51,914 nucleotides of DNA from Bacteroidales bacterium (GCA_026416095.1 JAOAFV010000039.1:1-51914), one strand, 5' to 3'. Shown: positions 37,938 to 47,489, counted from the stretch's first letter. Numbers and translations: made by a program. Notes: generated by a model from the sequence alone, not told the origin.

Positions 37938-39272
37938 ATGAAAAAATTAATTCAGGTAATATCAAATATATTTAAAATTGACGAATTAAGACAAAGAATT
38001 ATATATACACTAGGCTTAATATTAATTTACCGATTTGGCTCGTATGTAGTGCTTCCGGGCATAGATCCTACTCAACTCGAAAAATTAAAGCATGCTACTA
38101 GTGAAGGATTATTAGGACTTTTAGATATGTTTTCGGGTGGAGCATTTTCTAATGCTTCAATTTTTGCCCTTGGTATAATGCCATATATTTCAGCATCAAT
38201 TATTGTACAACTTTTAACAGTTGCTATACCTTATTTTCAAAAATTGCAAAAAGAAGGCGAAAGCGGAAGAAAAAAAATAAACCAAATAACTAGATACCTT
38301 ACTGTAATTGTACTTTTAGTACAAGCTCCAAGTTACCTTACAAGCCTACATTATACTTTACCTGAATCGGCTTTCATTCTCACAGGTCGTTCCTTTACTA
38401 TTACAAGTATGATTATCCTAACTGCTGGCACAATTTTTATAATGTGGCTTGGAGAAAAAATTACAGACAAAGGAATAGGTAATGGCATATCATTAATAAT
38501 TATGATAGGAATCATTGCACGTTTCCCTCATGCCTTTGTAGCTGAAATGGAAACTAGAATGCTTGGGGCTGGTGGATTAATTGTAATATTGCTCGAAATA
38601 CTATTCCTTCTTTTTGTAATAGCCGCTTCTATAATGCTTGTACAAGCTACAAGAAGAATTCCTGTACAATATGCTAAAAAAATTGTAGGAAATAAACAAT
38701 ATGGTGGCGTACGTCAATTTTTACCTTTAAAAATAAATGCTTCTGGTGTAATGCCAATTATTTTTGCTCAATCGTTAATGTTCATTCCTACTATAATTGC
38801 AGGCTTTACTTCAGATACTGCAGCAGGATTTTTAGGCTCTTTTACACGTTACACAAGCTTAACTTATAACATAATTTTCTTCATTCTTATTATTGCTTTT
38901 ACCTATTTTTATACAGCAATAATTTTTAATCCTATACAAATTGCCGACGACCTAAAACGAAATGGAGGATTTATTCCTGGTATTAAACCTGGAAAAAAAA
39001 CGGCTGAATACATAGATCAAGTGTTATCAAGAATAACATTGCCAGGTGCAATTTTTTTAGGAATAATTGCTATTATGCCAGCCTTTGCTGTACTAATTGG
39101 AATTAGTGGACAATTTGCTCAATTCTTCGGGGGCACATCGCTTTTAATACTTGTAGGTGTAGTCCTTGATACTTTACAACAAATAGAAAGCTATCTCATT
39201 ATGAGGCATTATGACGGATTTTTAAAATCTGGTAAAATAAAAGGACGTAGTCCACAAATAGCAAGTATTTAA
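37938..39272 (+). CDS. secY: Protein translocase subunit SecY
   Basis: 444 residues with ten hydrophobic segments. Hallmarks are DMFSGGAFSNASIFALGIMP (plug and TM2 region), RRIPVQYAKKIVG in the C4 cytoplasmic loop, and LKRNGGFIPGIKPGKKTAEY in C5, the SecA/ribosome contact. It forms the Sec channel with SecE/SecG and supplies precursors to the T9SS. It is embedded between rplO and map as in the spc operons of this phylum. Confidence 0.98.
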   Translation: MKKLIQVISNIFKIDELRQRIIYTLGLILIYRFGSYVVLPGIDPTQLEKLKHATSEGLLGLLDMFSGGAFSNASIFALGIMPYISASIIVQLLTVAIPYFQKLQKEGESGRKKINQITRYLTVIVLLVQAPSYLTSLHYTLPESAFILTGRSFTITSMIILTAGTIFIMWLGEKITDKGIGNGISLIIMIGIIARFPHAFVAEMETRMLGAGGLIVILLEILFLLFVIAASIMLVQATRRIPVQYAKKIVGNKQYGGVRQFLPLKINASGVMPIIFAQSLMFIPTIIAGFTSDTAAGFLGSFTRYTSLTYNIIFFILIIAFTYFYTAIIFNPIQIADDLKRNGGFIPGIKPGKKTAEYIDQVLSRITLPGAIFLGIIAIMPAFAVLIGISGQFAQFFGGTSLLILVGVVLDTLQQIESYLIMRHYDGFLKSGKIKGRSPQIASI

Positions 39273-39282
39273 GGTTCTTTGA

Positions 39283-40053
39283 ATGATTGTTATTAAAACA
39301 AGAACAGAAATTGAAATAATGCAAGAAGGCGCCGAAATACTCTCTCAAATGTTTGGTTACATCTCTCAATTTATTAAGCCAGGCGCAATTGCTAAAGATA
39401 TAGATTATTACGCCGAAAAATTTATACTACAAAAAAATGCTCTACCTTCTTTTAAAGGTTACCACGGCTATCCTGCAACCCTCTGTATCTCGCCAAATGA
39501 ACAAGTAGTTCATGGAATTCCTGGCGATTATGTTTTTAAAGAATCAGACATTATTTCCATAGATGGCGGCATTTTTTACAAAGGCTACCATGTAGATATG
39601 GCCTATACTTTTATTATAGGTAAAACAGATGAACTTAAAAAGAAACTTGTTAATGCAACTTATAAAGCTTTATATATTGGAATAAAAAAAGCTGTGCCCG
39701 GTGCCACTATTGGCGATATTGGATACGCAATTCAAAGTTATATTGAAAGTAACAATTTTAACGTGGTACGCGATTTAGTTGGTCATGGAATAGGCAAAAA
39801 TCTTCACGAAGACCCACAAGTACCGAATTTCGGCGAACCAGGCACAGGAGTTAAACTCGCTAAAGGTATGACACTTGCAATAGAACCCATGGTAAACGCC
39901 GGAAAAAAAGAGGTAATTAATCTTAAAGATAAGTGGACAGTGGTAACTGCCGATGGTTTACCAAGTGCCCACTTTGAACATACTATTGTTATTACAGAAA
40001 ATGGTAATAAAATTTTAACAACATATAAATATATAAAAAATAATAATTATTAG
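39283..40053 (+). CDS. map: Methionine aminopeptidase, type I
   Basis: 256 residues. The five metal ligands can be placed: Asp94 and Asp105 (SIDGGIFYKGYHVDMAYTF), His168 (VGHGIGKNLHEDP), Glu201 (AIEPM) and Glu232 (FEHTIVIT). The substrate-side His of HGYP at 61 is also conserved. No N-terminal zinc or SH3 extension is present. It removes the initiator Met from new proteins; its place in the ribosomal operon ties it to translation. Confidence 0.98.
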   Translation: MIVIKTRTEIEIMQEGAEILSQMFGYISQFIKPGAIAKDIDYYAEKFILQKNALPSFKGYHGYPATLCISPNEQVVHGIPGDYVFKESDIISIDGGIFYKGYHVDMAYTFIIGKTDELKKKLVNATYKALYIGIKKAVPGATIGDIGYAIQSYIESNNFNVVRDLVGHGIGKNLHEDPQVPNFGEPGTGVKLAKGMTLAIEPMVNAGKKEVINLKDKWTVVTADGLPSAHFEHTIVITENGNKILTTYKYIKNNNY

Positions 40054-40056
40054 TAT

Positions 40057-40275
40057 ATGCCAAAACAACCGTCGATAGAAGTAGATGGAATTATTATTGA
40101 AGCTCTCTCTAATGCTATGTTTAGAGTAAAACTTGAAAATGGGCATATTATTACTGCCCATATATCGGGTAAAATGAGACTAAATTATATAAAAATTTTA
40201 CCAGGCGATAAAGTTAAAGTTGAAATGTCGCCATACGATTTAACTAAAGGAAGAATAATAATGAGATACAAATAA
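40057..40275 (+). CDS. infA: Translation initiation factor IF-1
   Basis: 72 residues, a single OB fold. [20 protein letters not shown] and [20 protein letters not shown] are nearly invariant in bacteria. It blocks the A site during initiation. It lies three bases after map and 13 before rpmJ. Confidence 0.98.
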   Translation: MPKQPSIEVDGIIIEALSNAMFRVKLENGHIITAHISGKMRLNYIKILPGDKVKVEMSPYDLTKGRIIMRYK

Positions 40276-40288
40276 AATTTATATAAAA

Positions 40289-40405
40289 ATGAAAGTACGA
40301 GTTTCTTTAAAAAAAAGAAGTAATGATTGTCAAATTGTTAGAAGAAAAGGGAGATTATATATTATTAATAAAAAAAATCCAAAATTTAAACAAAGACAAC
40401 CATAA
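40289..40405 (+). CDS. rpmJ: 50S ribosomal protein L36 (bL36), single-cysteine form
   Basis: 38 residues, too short for ordinary gene-length cutoffs. It reads [20 protein letters not shown], then [18 protein letters not shown]. The zinc-ribbon CxxC...CxxxxH of standard L36 is reduced to one Cys, and Asn/Lys replace the other ligands: the zinc-free version usual in Bacteroidetes. It follows infA and precedes rpsM, its standard position. Confidence 0.97.
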   Translation: MKVRVSLKKRSNDCQIVRRKGRLYIINKKNPKFKQRQP

Positions 40406-40412
40406 TTTTTTG

Positions 40413-40420
40413 TATATTTG
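40413..40420 (+). promoter_or_regulatory. Possible internal promoter (-7 box) before rpsM
   Basis: TATATTTG matches TAnnTTTG and lies 20 bases before rpsM, but no TTTG occurs at the -33 distance. It might give extra transcription of the alpha block (rpsM-rplQ). Confidence 0.35.
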
Positions 40421-40440
40421 CGAAATAAATTTTTAAGAGT

Positions 40441-40821
40441 ATGGCAAGAATAGCAGGTGTAGACATTCCTGATAACAAAATTGGTGAAGTTGCTTTAACC
40501 TACATTTATGGAATAGGTAGAAGCACTGCTCGTAAAATATTACAGGAAACAGGTGTTCCTTTTAATTTAAAAGTAAAAGACTGGACAGATGAACAAGCAA
40601 CTAAAATAAGAAATTATATTTCTCAAAATCTTAAAATTGAAGGTGAATTACGCGCAGAATATCAAATGAATATTAAAAGATTAATTGATATTGGATGTTA
40701 TCGAGGCATACGACACGCAAGTGGATTACCAGTACGAGGACAAAGAACCAGAACTAATGCAAGAACTCGTAAAGGTAAAAGAAAAACTGTGGCTAATAAA
40801 AAGAAAGCAACTAAGAAATAA
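40441..40821 (+). CDS. rpsM: 30S ribosomal protein S13 (uS13)
   Basis: 126 residues. [40 protein letters not shown] and the Lys-rich tail [17 protein letters not shown] are diagnostic. The tail contacts the P-site tRNA in the 30S head. Confidence 0.98.
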   Translation: MARIAGVDIPDNKIGEVALTYIYGIGRSTARKILQETGVPFNLKVKDWTDEQATKIRNYISQNLKIEGELRAEYQMNIKRLIDIGCYRGIRHASGLPVRGQRTRTNARTRKGKRKTVANKKKATKK

Positions 40822-40840
40822 TTAAAAATGTTTTTGAAAT

Positions 40841-41236
40841 ATGGCAAAAAAAACAACTAAAACAACAACTAAAAAGAAAAATGTTAAAGTTGAAGCGTCG
40901 GGCCATGCTTATATTACTACTTCATTTAACAATATAATAATAGCTTTAACAAATAATAATGGCGACGTTATTTCGTGGTCAAGTGCCGGCAAAATGGGTT
41001 TTCGTTCTTCTAAAAAGAACACTCCTTATGCAGCTCAGGTTGTTGCTGAAGATGCCGCAAAACCAGCAATTGAAAGTGGCCTAAAAAAAGTAAAAGTATT
41101 TGTAAAAGGCCCAGGTGCTGGTAGAGAAGCTGCAATAAGAACAATTGCTTCGTTAGGACTAGAAGTAACTGAAATAATCGACGTAACTCCCCTCCCACAT
41201 AACGGTTGCCGACCACCAAAAAGAAGAAGAATATAG
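40841..41236 (+). CDS. rpsK: 30S ribosomal protein S11 (uS11)
   Basis: 131 residues. [40 protein letters not shown] and the C-terminal [18 protein letters not shown] match S11 of the platform. The N-terminus is a short Lys/Thr-rich extension. Confidence 0.98.
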   Translation: MAKKTTKTTTKKKNVKVEASGHAYITTSFNNIIIALTNNNGDVISWSSAGKMGFRSSKKNTPYAAQVVAEDAAKPAIESGLKKVKVFVKGPGAGREAAIRTIASLGLEVTEIIDVTPLPHNGCRPPKRRRI

Positions 41237-41263
41237 TTTAGTAATATATAAAATTTTTATAAA

Positions 41264-41869
41264 ATGGCAAGATACAGAGGACCAAAAACTAGAATAGCAA
41301 GAAAATTTGGCGAACCTATATACGGTGCCGATAAAGTTTTTGAAAGAAAACGACACTTACCCGGAATGCATGGATTAAATAAAAGAAGAAAGGTAAGTGA
41401 ATATGGTTCTCAGCTTAAAGAAAAACAAAAAGCTAAATATACCTATGGTTTACTAGAGCGGCAATTTCGACGTTTCTTTGAAATTGCCTCACGTAAAAAA
41501 GGTAAGACAGGTGAAATACTTTTACAATTACTTGAATCAAGGCTAGACAATATTGTATACCGACTTGGAATAGCTCCTACAAGAGATGCTGCACGCCAAT
41601 TAGTAACTCATCGTCATATAATGGTTAATAATAAAATAAATAATATACCTTCAACAATTCTTAAACCCGGCGACATTGTTTCTGTAAGAGAAAAGTCGAA
41701 ATCATTAGAAGTAATTCAAAAATCGTTAGCTAATAGTAACGTTTCAAAATATCCATGGCTTGAATGGAATCCTCAAACAATGTCGGGCAAACTTCTAACT
41801 TTGCCTGAAAGAGATGCTATTCCAGAAAATATTAATGAACAATTAATTGTTGAACTTTATTCAAAATAA
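41264..41869 (+). CDS. rpsD: 30S ribosomal protein S4 (uS4)
   Basis: 201 residues. [10 protein letters not shown]-type N-terminus with no zinc cysteines, [20 protein letters not shown], and the S4 RNA-binding fold [20 protein letters not shown] and [20 protein letters not shown]. It nucleates 30S assembly. Confidence 0.98.
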   Translation: MARYRGPKTRIARKFGEPIYGADKVFERKRHLPGMHGLNKRRKVSEYGSQLKEKQKAKYTYGLLERQFRRFFEIASRKKGKTGEILLQLLESRLDNIVYRLGIAPTRDAARQLVTHRHIMVNNKINNIPSTILKPGDIVSVREKSKSLEVIQKSLANSNVSKYPWLEWNPQTMSGKLLTLPERDAIPENINEQLIVELYSK

Positions 41870-41877
41870 TTAATAAT

Positions 41878-42870
41878 ATGGGAATTATTCCTTTTCAGAA
41901 ACCAGAAAAAGTTTTAATGCTTGAATCGACCGATAAAGTAGGACGTTTCGAATTTAAACCTCTTGAACCAGGTTATGGTGTAACTATTGGAAATGCATTA
42001 AGAAGAGTGCTTTTATCTTCGCTCGAAGGTTTTGCAATTACAAAAATAAAAATAGATGGGATATATCATGAATTTTCAACCATTAAAGGAGTTTTAGAAG
42101 ATGTTACTGAAATTATTCTAAATCTTAAACAGGTTAGATTCAAACAACAAATTGAAAATGTAGATAGCGAAGTTGTTAACCTGGTAATAGGCGGACAAAC
42201 AGAATTTAAAGCGGGCGATATTAATAAATTCTTAAATAATTTTAACGTAGTTAATCACGATCACATTATTTGCCATATGGAACCCAATGTTAAACTTCAC
42301 ATGACATTATGGATAAACAAAGGTAGAGGATACGTCTCGGCCGAAGAAAATAAAGTAGAAGGCGACGAAATTGGGATAATTCCTATCGATTCAATATTTA
42401 CCCCTATTAGAAATGTAAAATATCATGTCGAAAATATACGTGTCGACCAAAAAACCGACTACGAAAAGCTCATTATTGAAATAACTACTGATGGTACCAT
42501 TGCCCCAATTGAAACTCTAAAGCAAGCTGCAAAAATTTTGATTTATCATTTTATGTTATTTAGTGATGAAAAATTCGATTTCAGTTTAGAAAAGCCCGAA
42601 GAAATAGAAGAATTTGACGAAGAAACTCTGAAATTAAGACAATTATTAAAAACAAAACTTGTTGACCTCGACCTCTCTGTAAGAGCATTGAATTGTCTTA
42701 AAGCTGCCGAAATTGAAACATTGGCCGACCTAGTACAGTATTCGAAAAACGACCTACTAAAGTTCAGAAACTTTGGGAAAAAATCTCTTGCCGAACTCGA
42801 AGAACTACTATCAAGTATGGGACTTTCTTTTAATATGGATATTAGTAAATTTAAACTTGAAAAAGAATAA
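41878..42870 (+). CDS. rpoA: DNA-directed RNA polymerase subunit alpha
   Basis: 330 residues. The N-terminal dimer domain shows [20 protein letters not shown] and [20 protein letters not shown]. The C-terminal domain (~255-320), which binds DNA and regulators, has [20 protein letters not shown] and [19 protein letters not shown]. It sits between rpsD and rplQ as usual. Confidence 0.99.
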   Translation: MGIIPFQKPEKVLMLESTDKVGRFEFKPLEPGYGVTIGNALRRVLLSSLEGFAITKIKIDGIYHEFSTIKGVLEDVTEIILNLKQVRFKQQIENVDSEVVNLVIGGQTEFKAGDINKFLNNFNVVNHDHIICHMEPNVKLHMTLWINKGRGYVSAEENKVEGDEIGIIPIDSIFTPIRNVKYHVENIRVDQKTDYEKLIIEITTDGTIAPIETLKQAAKILIYHFMLFSDEKFDFSLEKPEEIEEFDEETLKLRQLLKTKLVDLDLSVRALNCLKAAEIETLADLVQYSKNDLLKFRNFGKKSLAELEELLSSMGLSFNMDISKFKLEKE

Positions 42871-42875
42871 ATTAT

Positions 42876-43382
42876 ATGAGACATAATAGAACAATTAATC
42901 ATCTCGGAAGAAAAAGCGAACATCGTAAAGCAATGTTAGCTAATATGGCTGTTTCGCTTATTAAACATAAAAGAATTATTACTACTTTAGCAAAAGCTAA
43001 AGCTTTACGTAAATACATTGAACCATTAATAACAAGATCTAAGAACGATACAACCCATAACCGTCGAGTTGTTTTTAGTTACTTGCAAAATAAAGAAGCA
43101 ATAAAAATACTCTTTAACGAAATTTCAAAAAAAATAGAAAACAGACCCGGTGGCTATACAAGAATACTAAGAATTGGCAATAGACCAGGCGATAATGCTA
43201 AAATGTCAATCATTGAACTAGTTGATTATAATGAATATGCTTTAAAACAACCGTCAGCAGAAACTACCGCTACAAAAGAAAAAACAAAGGTAAAGAAAAC
43301 AAGAAGAGCAGGCAAAAAAACGAAAAAAAGCATTAATAATGATGTAGAAAAATCGGATAATAATAATCAATTAATTAATTAA
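42876..43382 (+). CDS. rplQ: 50S ribosomal protein L17 (bL17) with C-terminal extension
   Basis: 168 residues against 127 in E. coli. The conserved part is [20 protein letters not shown], then [20 protein letters not shown] and [20 protein letters not shown]. The last ~45 residues are a Lys/Thr/Asn-rich tail, as in other Bacteroidetes. It ends the ribosomal superoperon; 69 bases separate it from ricT. Confidence 0.97.
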   Translation: MRHNRTINHLGRKSEHRKAMLANMAVSLIKHKRIITTLAKAKALRKYIEPLITRSKNDTTHNRRVVFSYLQNKEAIKILFNEISKKIENRPGGYTRILRIGNRPGDNAKMSIIELVDYNEYALKQPSAETTATKEKTKVKKTRRAGKKTKKSINNDVEKSDNNNQLIN

Positions 43383-43451
43383 TTAAGTTTTATATTTTCA
43401 TTATAAAGATTATTAACCTGGGCAATTTCAATCATATCAGAACAATTACTT

Positions 43452-44519
43452 ATGGAAAAAAGTTTTAATTGTTTTAGTAGAGGATGTAAATTTATATTGT
43501 CTCAAAATAACACAGTAACATGTAGTTTTCTTAAAGGAAGCATAAAGCATAACGTTTTCGATTACACAGATAATTTACCAAAATCTCCTTTTACAAAAAA
43601 ATTTGTTGAAGTTAGGTTTAAAAATACTCGTAAAGAGTTTTTTATAAATGCATTAAATGTTAATATAAAAACGAACGATATAGTTGTAGTAGAAACAACT
43701 CTCGGCAATTACGATATTGGTATCGTAAATGCTATTGGAGATCTTGTATACGAACAAATGAGAATATATGGTGTAGATCCAAGTAAAATAGAAAAAAAAA
43801 TTCTTAGAAAAGCAACAATAAACGACATAAAAAAATGGTTCGAGGCAATACAACTAGAACATTACACAATGATTAAATCACGACAAATTGCAAAATCACT
43901 TGGATTGGAAATGAAAATAGGCGATGTTGAATACCAAGGCGATAAACTTAAAGCAACTTTTTATTACATAGCCGACGAAAGAGTTGATTTTCGTCAACTT
44001 ATTAGAATTTTAGCTGCTGAATTCCGTATAAAAGTAGAAATGAAACAAATTGGCGTAAGACAAGAAGCTGGTAGAATAGGTGGTATAGGAACTTGTGGGA
44101 GAATACTTTGTTGTTCTTCGTGGTTAAGAAAATATGTTTCTGTACCCACTGTGTGCATACATGTGCAAGAATTAACAGTAAATCCACAAAAACTAACCGG
44201 TCAATGCAGTAAACTTAAATGTTGTTTAAACTTCGAAGTCGATGTTTATTACGACGCTCGCAAAAACTTTCCAGAAAATTACGAAACACTGGTATTTAAG
44301 GATACTACCTTATATTGTCAAAAAGTAGAAATATTCAGACAAATATTTTTTTATGGAACAGAAAAAGATTCTCTAATTAATTTATTTGCATTTACTATAG
44401 ACAAAGTAAAAGAAATAGTTGAATTAAATAAAAAAGGTATTACTCCCGACCTTTCTAACTATTTTGAAATAAAGAAAAGTAAATTTGAAAAACTCAAAAA
44501 AAATAACATTTCAGCATAA
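43452..44519 (+). CDS. ricT: PSP1/RicT-family protein with cysteine clusters
   Basis: 355 residues. The PSP1 domain spans ~85-230: PSKIEKKILRKATINDIKKW, FYYIADERVDFRQLIRILAA, and EMKQIGVRQEAGRIGGIGTC. Cysteines cluster in NCFSRGC near the N-terminus, GTCGRILCCSSWL and GQCSKLKCCLNFE, matching RicT, which in Bacillus binds an iron-sulphur cluster and works with RNase Y in mRNA maturation. In this phylum ricT is often beside gldH; here it heads a run with kdsA. The stop overlaps the kdsA ATG by one base (TAATG). The molecular role in this organism is inferred. Confidence 0.85.
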   Translation: MEKSFNCFSRGCKFILSQNNTVTCSFLKGSIKHNVFDYTDNLPKSPFTKKFVEVRFKNTRKEFFINALNVNIKTNDIVVVETTLGNYDIGIVNAIGDLVYEQMRIYGVDPSKIEKKILRKATINDIKKWFEAIQLEHYTMIKSRQIAKSLGLEMKIGDVEYQGDKLKATFYYIADERVDFRQLIRILAAEFRIKVEMKQIGVRQEAGRIGGIGTCGRILCCSSWLRKYVSVPTVCIHVQELTVNPQKLTGQCSKLKCCLNFEVDVYYDARKNFPENYETLVFKDTTLYCQKVEIFRQIFFYGTEKDSLINLFAFTIDKVKEIVELNKKGITPDLSNYFEIKKSKFEKLKKNNISA

Positions 44520-45322
44520 TGCTTTATCAAAAAATTAAAAACTTAAAAGAAACTTTTTTTGTAATTGCAGGGCCTTGTGTTGTTGAAAACGAAAACATTA
44601 CATTATTAATTGCAGAAAAACTTAAAGAAATAACACAAAAGCTTAATTTATTTTTAATCTTTAAAGCATCTTATAAAAAAGCGAACAGAACAAGCATACA
44701 TTCATTTACAACTATCGGCGAAATTGAAGCATTAAAGATCCTAGAAAAAGTTAAAACACATTTTGAATTACCCATTTTAACCGACATACATTCAGCCGAA
44801 GAACTTAATTTTGCTGCAGCTGTGGTCGATGTATTACAAATACCTGCATTCTTGTGTCGTCAAACCGATTTATTAATAGCAGCAGGTAAAACTATGCTAC
44901 CGGTTAACATAAAAAAAGGTCAATTTGCCTCGCCTATTACAATGAAATTTGCTCTCGAAAAAGTCTATAGTACAGGAAATCATCAAGTATTACTTACCGA
45001 GCGTGGGACCTTTTTCGGATATTCTGACTTAGTGGTCGATTTTAGATCAATACCTTTAATGAAATCATTTAATGTGCCAGTAGTTTTAGATATAACACAC
45101 TCTTTACAACAGCCTAACCTAAATAATGGTGTAACAGGAGGATTACCTCAATATGCCGAAACACTTGCAAAAGCAGGTATAGCTGTTGGTGTCGATGGTA
45201 TTTTTTTCGAAACCCATATCGACCCTTCTAAAGCATTATCAGATGGTGCTAACATGATTGAAATATCAATGGTAGAGCAATTATTATTTAAACTCATTAA
45301 ATTAAAAACTGCTTTATTATAA
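44519..45322 (+). CDS. kdsA: 3-deoxy-8-phosphooctulonate (KDO-8-P) synthase
   Basis: 267 residues, TIM barrel. KASYKKANRTSIHSFTTIG binds PEP and arabinose-5-P; QIPAFLCRQTDLLIAAGKT, VNIKKGQFASPITMKFALEK and TERGTFFGYSDLVVDFRS are family motifs. Cys20 in AGPCVVEN, with later His (DITHSLQQPN), Glu and Asp (FFETHIDPSKALSDGAN), indicates the metal-dependent class; metal-independent enzymes have Asn in place of Cys20. It supplies KDO for lipid A-core, so the cell makes LPS. It overlaps ricT and the next gene by one base each. Confidence 0.96.
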   Translation: MLYQKIKNLKETFFVIAGPCVVENENITLLIAEKLKEITQKLNLFLIFKASYKKANRTSIHSFTTIGEIEALKILEKVKTHFELPILTDIHSAEELNFAAAVVDVLQIPAFLCRQTDLLIAAGKTMLPVNIKKGQFASPITMKFALEKVYSTGNHQVLLTERGTFFGYSDLVVDFRSIPLMKSFNVPVVLDITHSLQQPNLNNGVTGGLPQYAETLAKAGIAVGVDGIFFETHIDPSKALSDGANMIEISMVEQLLFKLIKLKTALL

Positions 45323-46740
45323 TGAACTATAAAGAAAATGAAGTACTCTCGTTTATTGAAAAAAAATATGGTGTTTCACCTACTTCAATAACAAAATTAA
45401 CAAATAACGGATCTAATAGAATATATTGGCGTTTCTTTATTAATAATAATTCTTACATTGTCACATATAATATTGATGTTAAAGAAAATGAATCATTCTT
45501 TTATATACAAAAATTTTTAAAAAATCATAATATAAATGTCCCCGAAATATATCATATAAGTTCTAATAAGCTTATATACGTTCAGCAAGATCTTGGTAAC
45601 GTTAGTTTATATAGTATAATTGAGACATACAAAAATAATGATTTAAATTATTTGCGTAATTTATACTTTAAAATTCTAACAGATTTGTGGAAAATTCAAA
45701 ATTTGTCATTTAAAGGTTTTAATTTTAAAAATTGTTATCCTGTTTCAAAATTTAGTAAGGAAGTTATATTATGGGATTTTTATTATTTTAAATATCTTTT
45801 CTTAAAACTATATTACATTCCATTTAATGAATTAAAACTTGAACACGATTTTAAAAAATTTGCATCTTTATTAAATAACTGTTATTCAAATTATTTTGTA
45901 TATCGCGATTTTCAATCAAGGAATATTATGTTACATAACAATAAAATTTATTATATCGATTTTCAGAGTGCAAGAAAAGGGTCGCTATTTTACGATTTAG
46001 CTTCGCTTGTTTTTGATGCAAAAGCCAATATATCCGACGATATTAAAATCGAATTGCTTAACTACTATTACAAAAAATCTAAAATTAATATTTCATACAA
46101 TGAATTTTTATACAATTTTTACTACTTTGCTCTGTTCAGAATTATTCAGGCATTAGGTGCATACGGATATAGAGGTAAGTACGAAAATAAAAAACAATTT
46201 ATCGATAGTATACCTATTGCAATTAACAATATCGAAAAAATATTAGCAAACATAAATATTACTTTTTTGCCCGAATTAAGCAACGTATTAAAGTTTTTAG
46301 TTAATAATAGAAATATTTTTTGTACTAAAAAATCGTCACAAAATTTAAAACTTACAATAACAAGCTTTTCATATAAAGAAAGTATTCCAAATGATGAAAG
46401 TGGTAATGGCGGAGGTTTTGTTTTCGACTGTAGAGGCTTACCTAATCCAGCTAAAGATGAAAACTTAAAAAAATTTACAGGGATCGACAAACCTATTATA
46501 GATTATATGGAACAATTCGAAGAAGTTAAAAAATTTTTGCATCATTGTTTAAATGTGGTTTCTGTTACAATCGACAATTACATTGAGAGGAATTTTACTA
46601 ATTTAATGGTTAATTTTGGTTGTACTGGTGGTCAGCATAGGTCGGTGTATTGTGCTGAGAAGTTTGCCAAACTTATTCAAGAAAAATATGATATACAAAT
46701 ACAAGTAATTCATACAAATAAGGATAAATGGGAAGTATAA
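45322..46740 (+). CDS. Sugar kinase (AmgK/APH-like) fused to a RapZ C-terminal domain
   Basis: 472 residues in two parts. Residues ~1-320 are an aminoglycoside-phosphotransferase-fold kinase, like AmgK: YRDFQSRN at 194-201 (catalytic Asp196, Asn201) and YIDFQSA at 211-217 (Mg-binding Asp213). Residues ~342-472 match the C-terminal domain of RapZ: SFSYKESIPNDESGNGGGFV, FDCRGLPNPAKDENLKKFTG and GCTGGQHRSV at 433-442. Known: AmgK phosphorylates the anomeric carbon of MurNAc/GlcNAc, and MurU then makes UDP-MurNAc in cell-wall recycling; the RapZ C-terminal domain binds glucosamine-6-phosphate in E. coli. The RapZ N-terminal P-loop ATPase is absent. Next door is a MurU homologue two bases downstream. 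Inference: a kinase gated or steered by amino-sugar level. Confidence 0.85.
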   Translation: MNYKENEVLSFIEKKYGVSPTSITKLTNNGSNRIYWRFFINNNSYIVTYNIDVKENESFFYIQKFLKNHNINVPEIYHISSNKLIYVQQDLGNVSLYSIIETYKNNDLNYLRNLYFKILTDLWKIQNLSFKGFNFKNCYPVSKFSKEVILWDFYYFKYLFLKLYYIPFNELKLEHDFKKFASLLNNCYSNYFVYRDFQSRNIMLHNNKIYYIDFQSARKGSLFYDLASLVFDAKANISDDIKIELLNYYYKKSKINISYNEFLYNFYYFALFRIIQALGAYGYRGKYENKKQFIDSIPIAINNIEKILANINITFLPELSNVLKFLVNNRNIFCTKKSSQNLKLTITSFSYKESIPNDESGNGGGFVFDCRGLPNPAKDENLKKFTGIDKPIIDYMEQFEEVKKFLHHCLNVVSVTIDNYIERNFTNLMVNFGCTGGQHRSVYCAEKFAKLIQEKYDIQIQVIHTNKDKWEV

Positions 46741-46741
46741 A

Positions 46742-47479
46742 ATGAAAGTGTTTATTTTTTGTGCAGGAATGGGCACACGGTTAAAACCAATTACTGACAC
46801 AATTCCAAAGGCCTTAGTTCAAGTAAATAATAAATCATTAATTGAGCATGCTATTCTTCTTTTTTTAAAATACAATATTAAAGATTTTGTTATTAATGTT
46901 CATCACTTTGCCCACAAGATTATAGATAAGTGTAAATTATTAGAGCAACAATATGGTATTAATATTCAAATTTCCGACGAAACAGAAAAGTTGCTTGAAA
47001 CAGGAGGAGCATTGAAAAAAGCAAAAAACTTTCTTTGCAGCGAAAAATTTTTTATTACTTATAATGTTGATGTTTTAAGTAATATAAATGTTAACGACCT
47101 TATAAGCTTTCATGCTAAAAATGATTGCATTGCTACAGTTGTTACTCGCGAGAGGATCACACACAGATATTTTTTGTTCAATGAGTGTAATTATTTATGT
47201 GGTTGGGAAAATATTCAAACAGGCGAAAAAATAATAAAAAACAATTTTTACAAAAAATTAAACCGCTATGCATTTTCTGGTATATCTGTAATTTCTTCAG
47301 AGATTTTTAATTATACTAATTCTTTCAACGAAGTATTTACTTTAACACAATTATTTCTTGAAGTATGTCCAAATAGAAACATTATATCCTTTATTGATAA
47401 TTATTCATTTTGGTACGAAATTGGAACTCTTGATAAATATAATAAAATAAATAATTCCAATTTTATTAATTTACAATAA
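46742..47479 (+). CDS. MurU-like sugar-1-phosphate nucleotidyltransferase
   Basis: 245 residues, GT-A-like nucleotidyltransferase. The N-terminal CAGMGTRLKPITDTIPKALV is the activated nucleotide-binding loop; NVHHFAHKIIDKC and TGGALKKAKNF follow, and FITYNVDVLSN holds the metal-binding Asp. The C-terminal YSFWYEIGTLDKYNKINNS is typical of MurU/GlmU-N-type enzymes. Paired with the upstream kinase it would convert MurNAc-1-P to UDP-MurNAc, bypassing de novo synthesis. Without the neighbour it could equally be a mannose- or glucose-1-P transferase. Confidence 0.8.
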   Translation: MKVFIFCAGMGTRLKPITDTIPKALVQVNNKSLIEHAILLFLKYNIKDFVINVHHFAHKIIDKCKLLEQQYGINIQISDETEKLLETGGALKKAKNFLCSEKFFITYNVDVLSNINVNDLISFHAKNDCIATVVTRERITHRYFLFNECNYLCGWENIQTGEKIIKNNFYKKLNRYAFSGISVISSEIFNYTNSFNEVFTLTQLFLEVCPNRNIISFIDNYSFWYEIGTLDKYNKINNSNFINLQ

Positions 47480-47489
47480 TAATTGAGTA

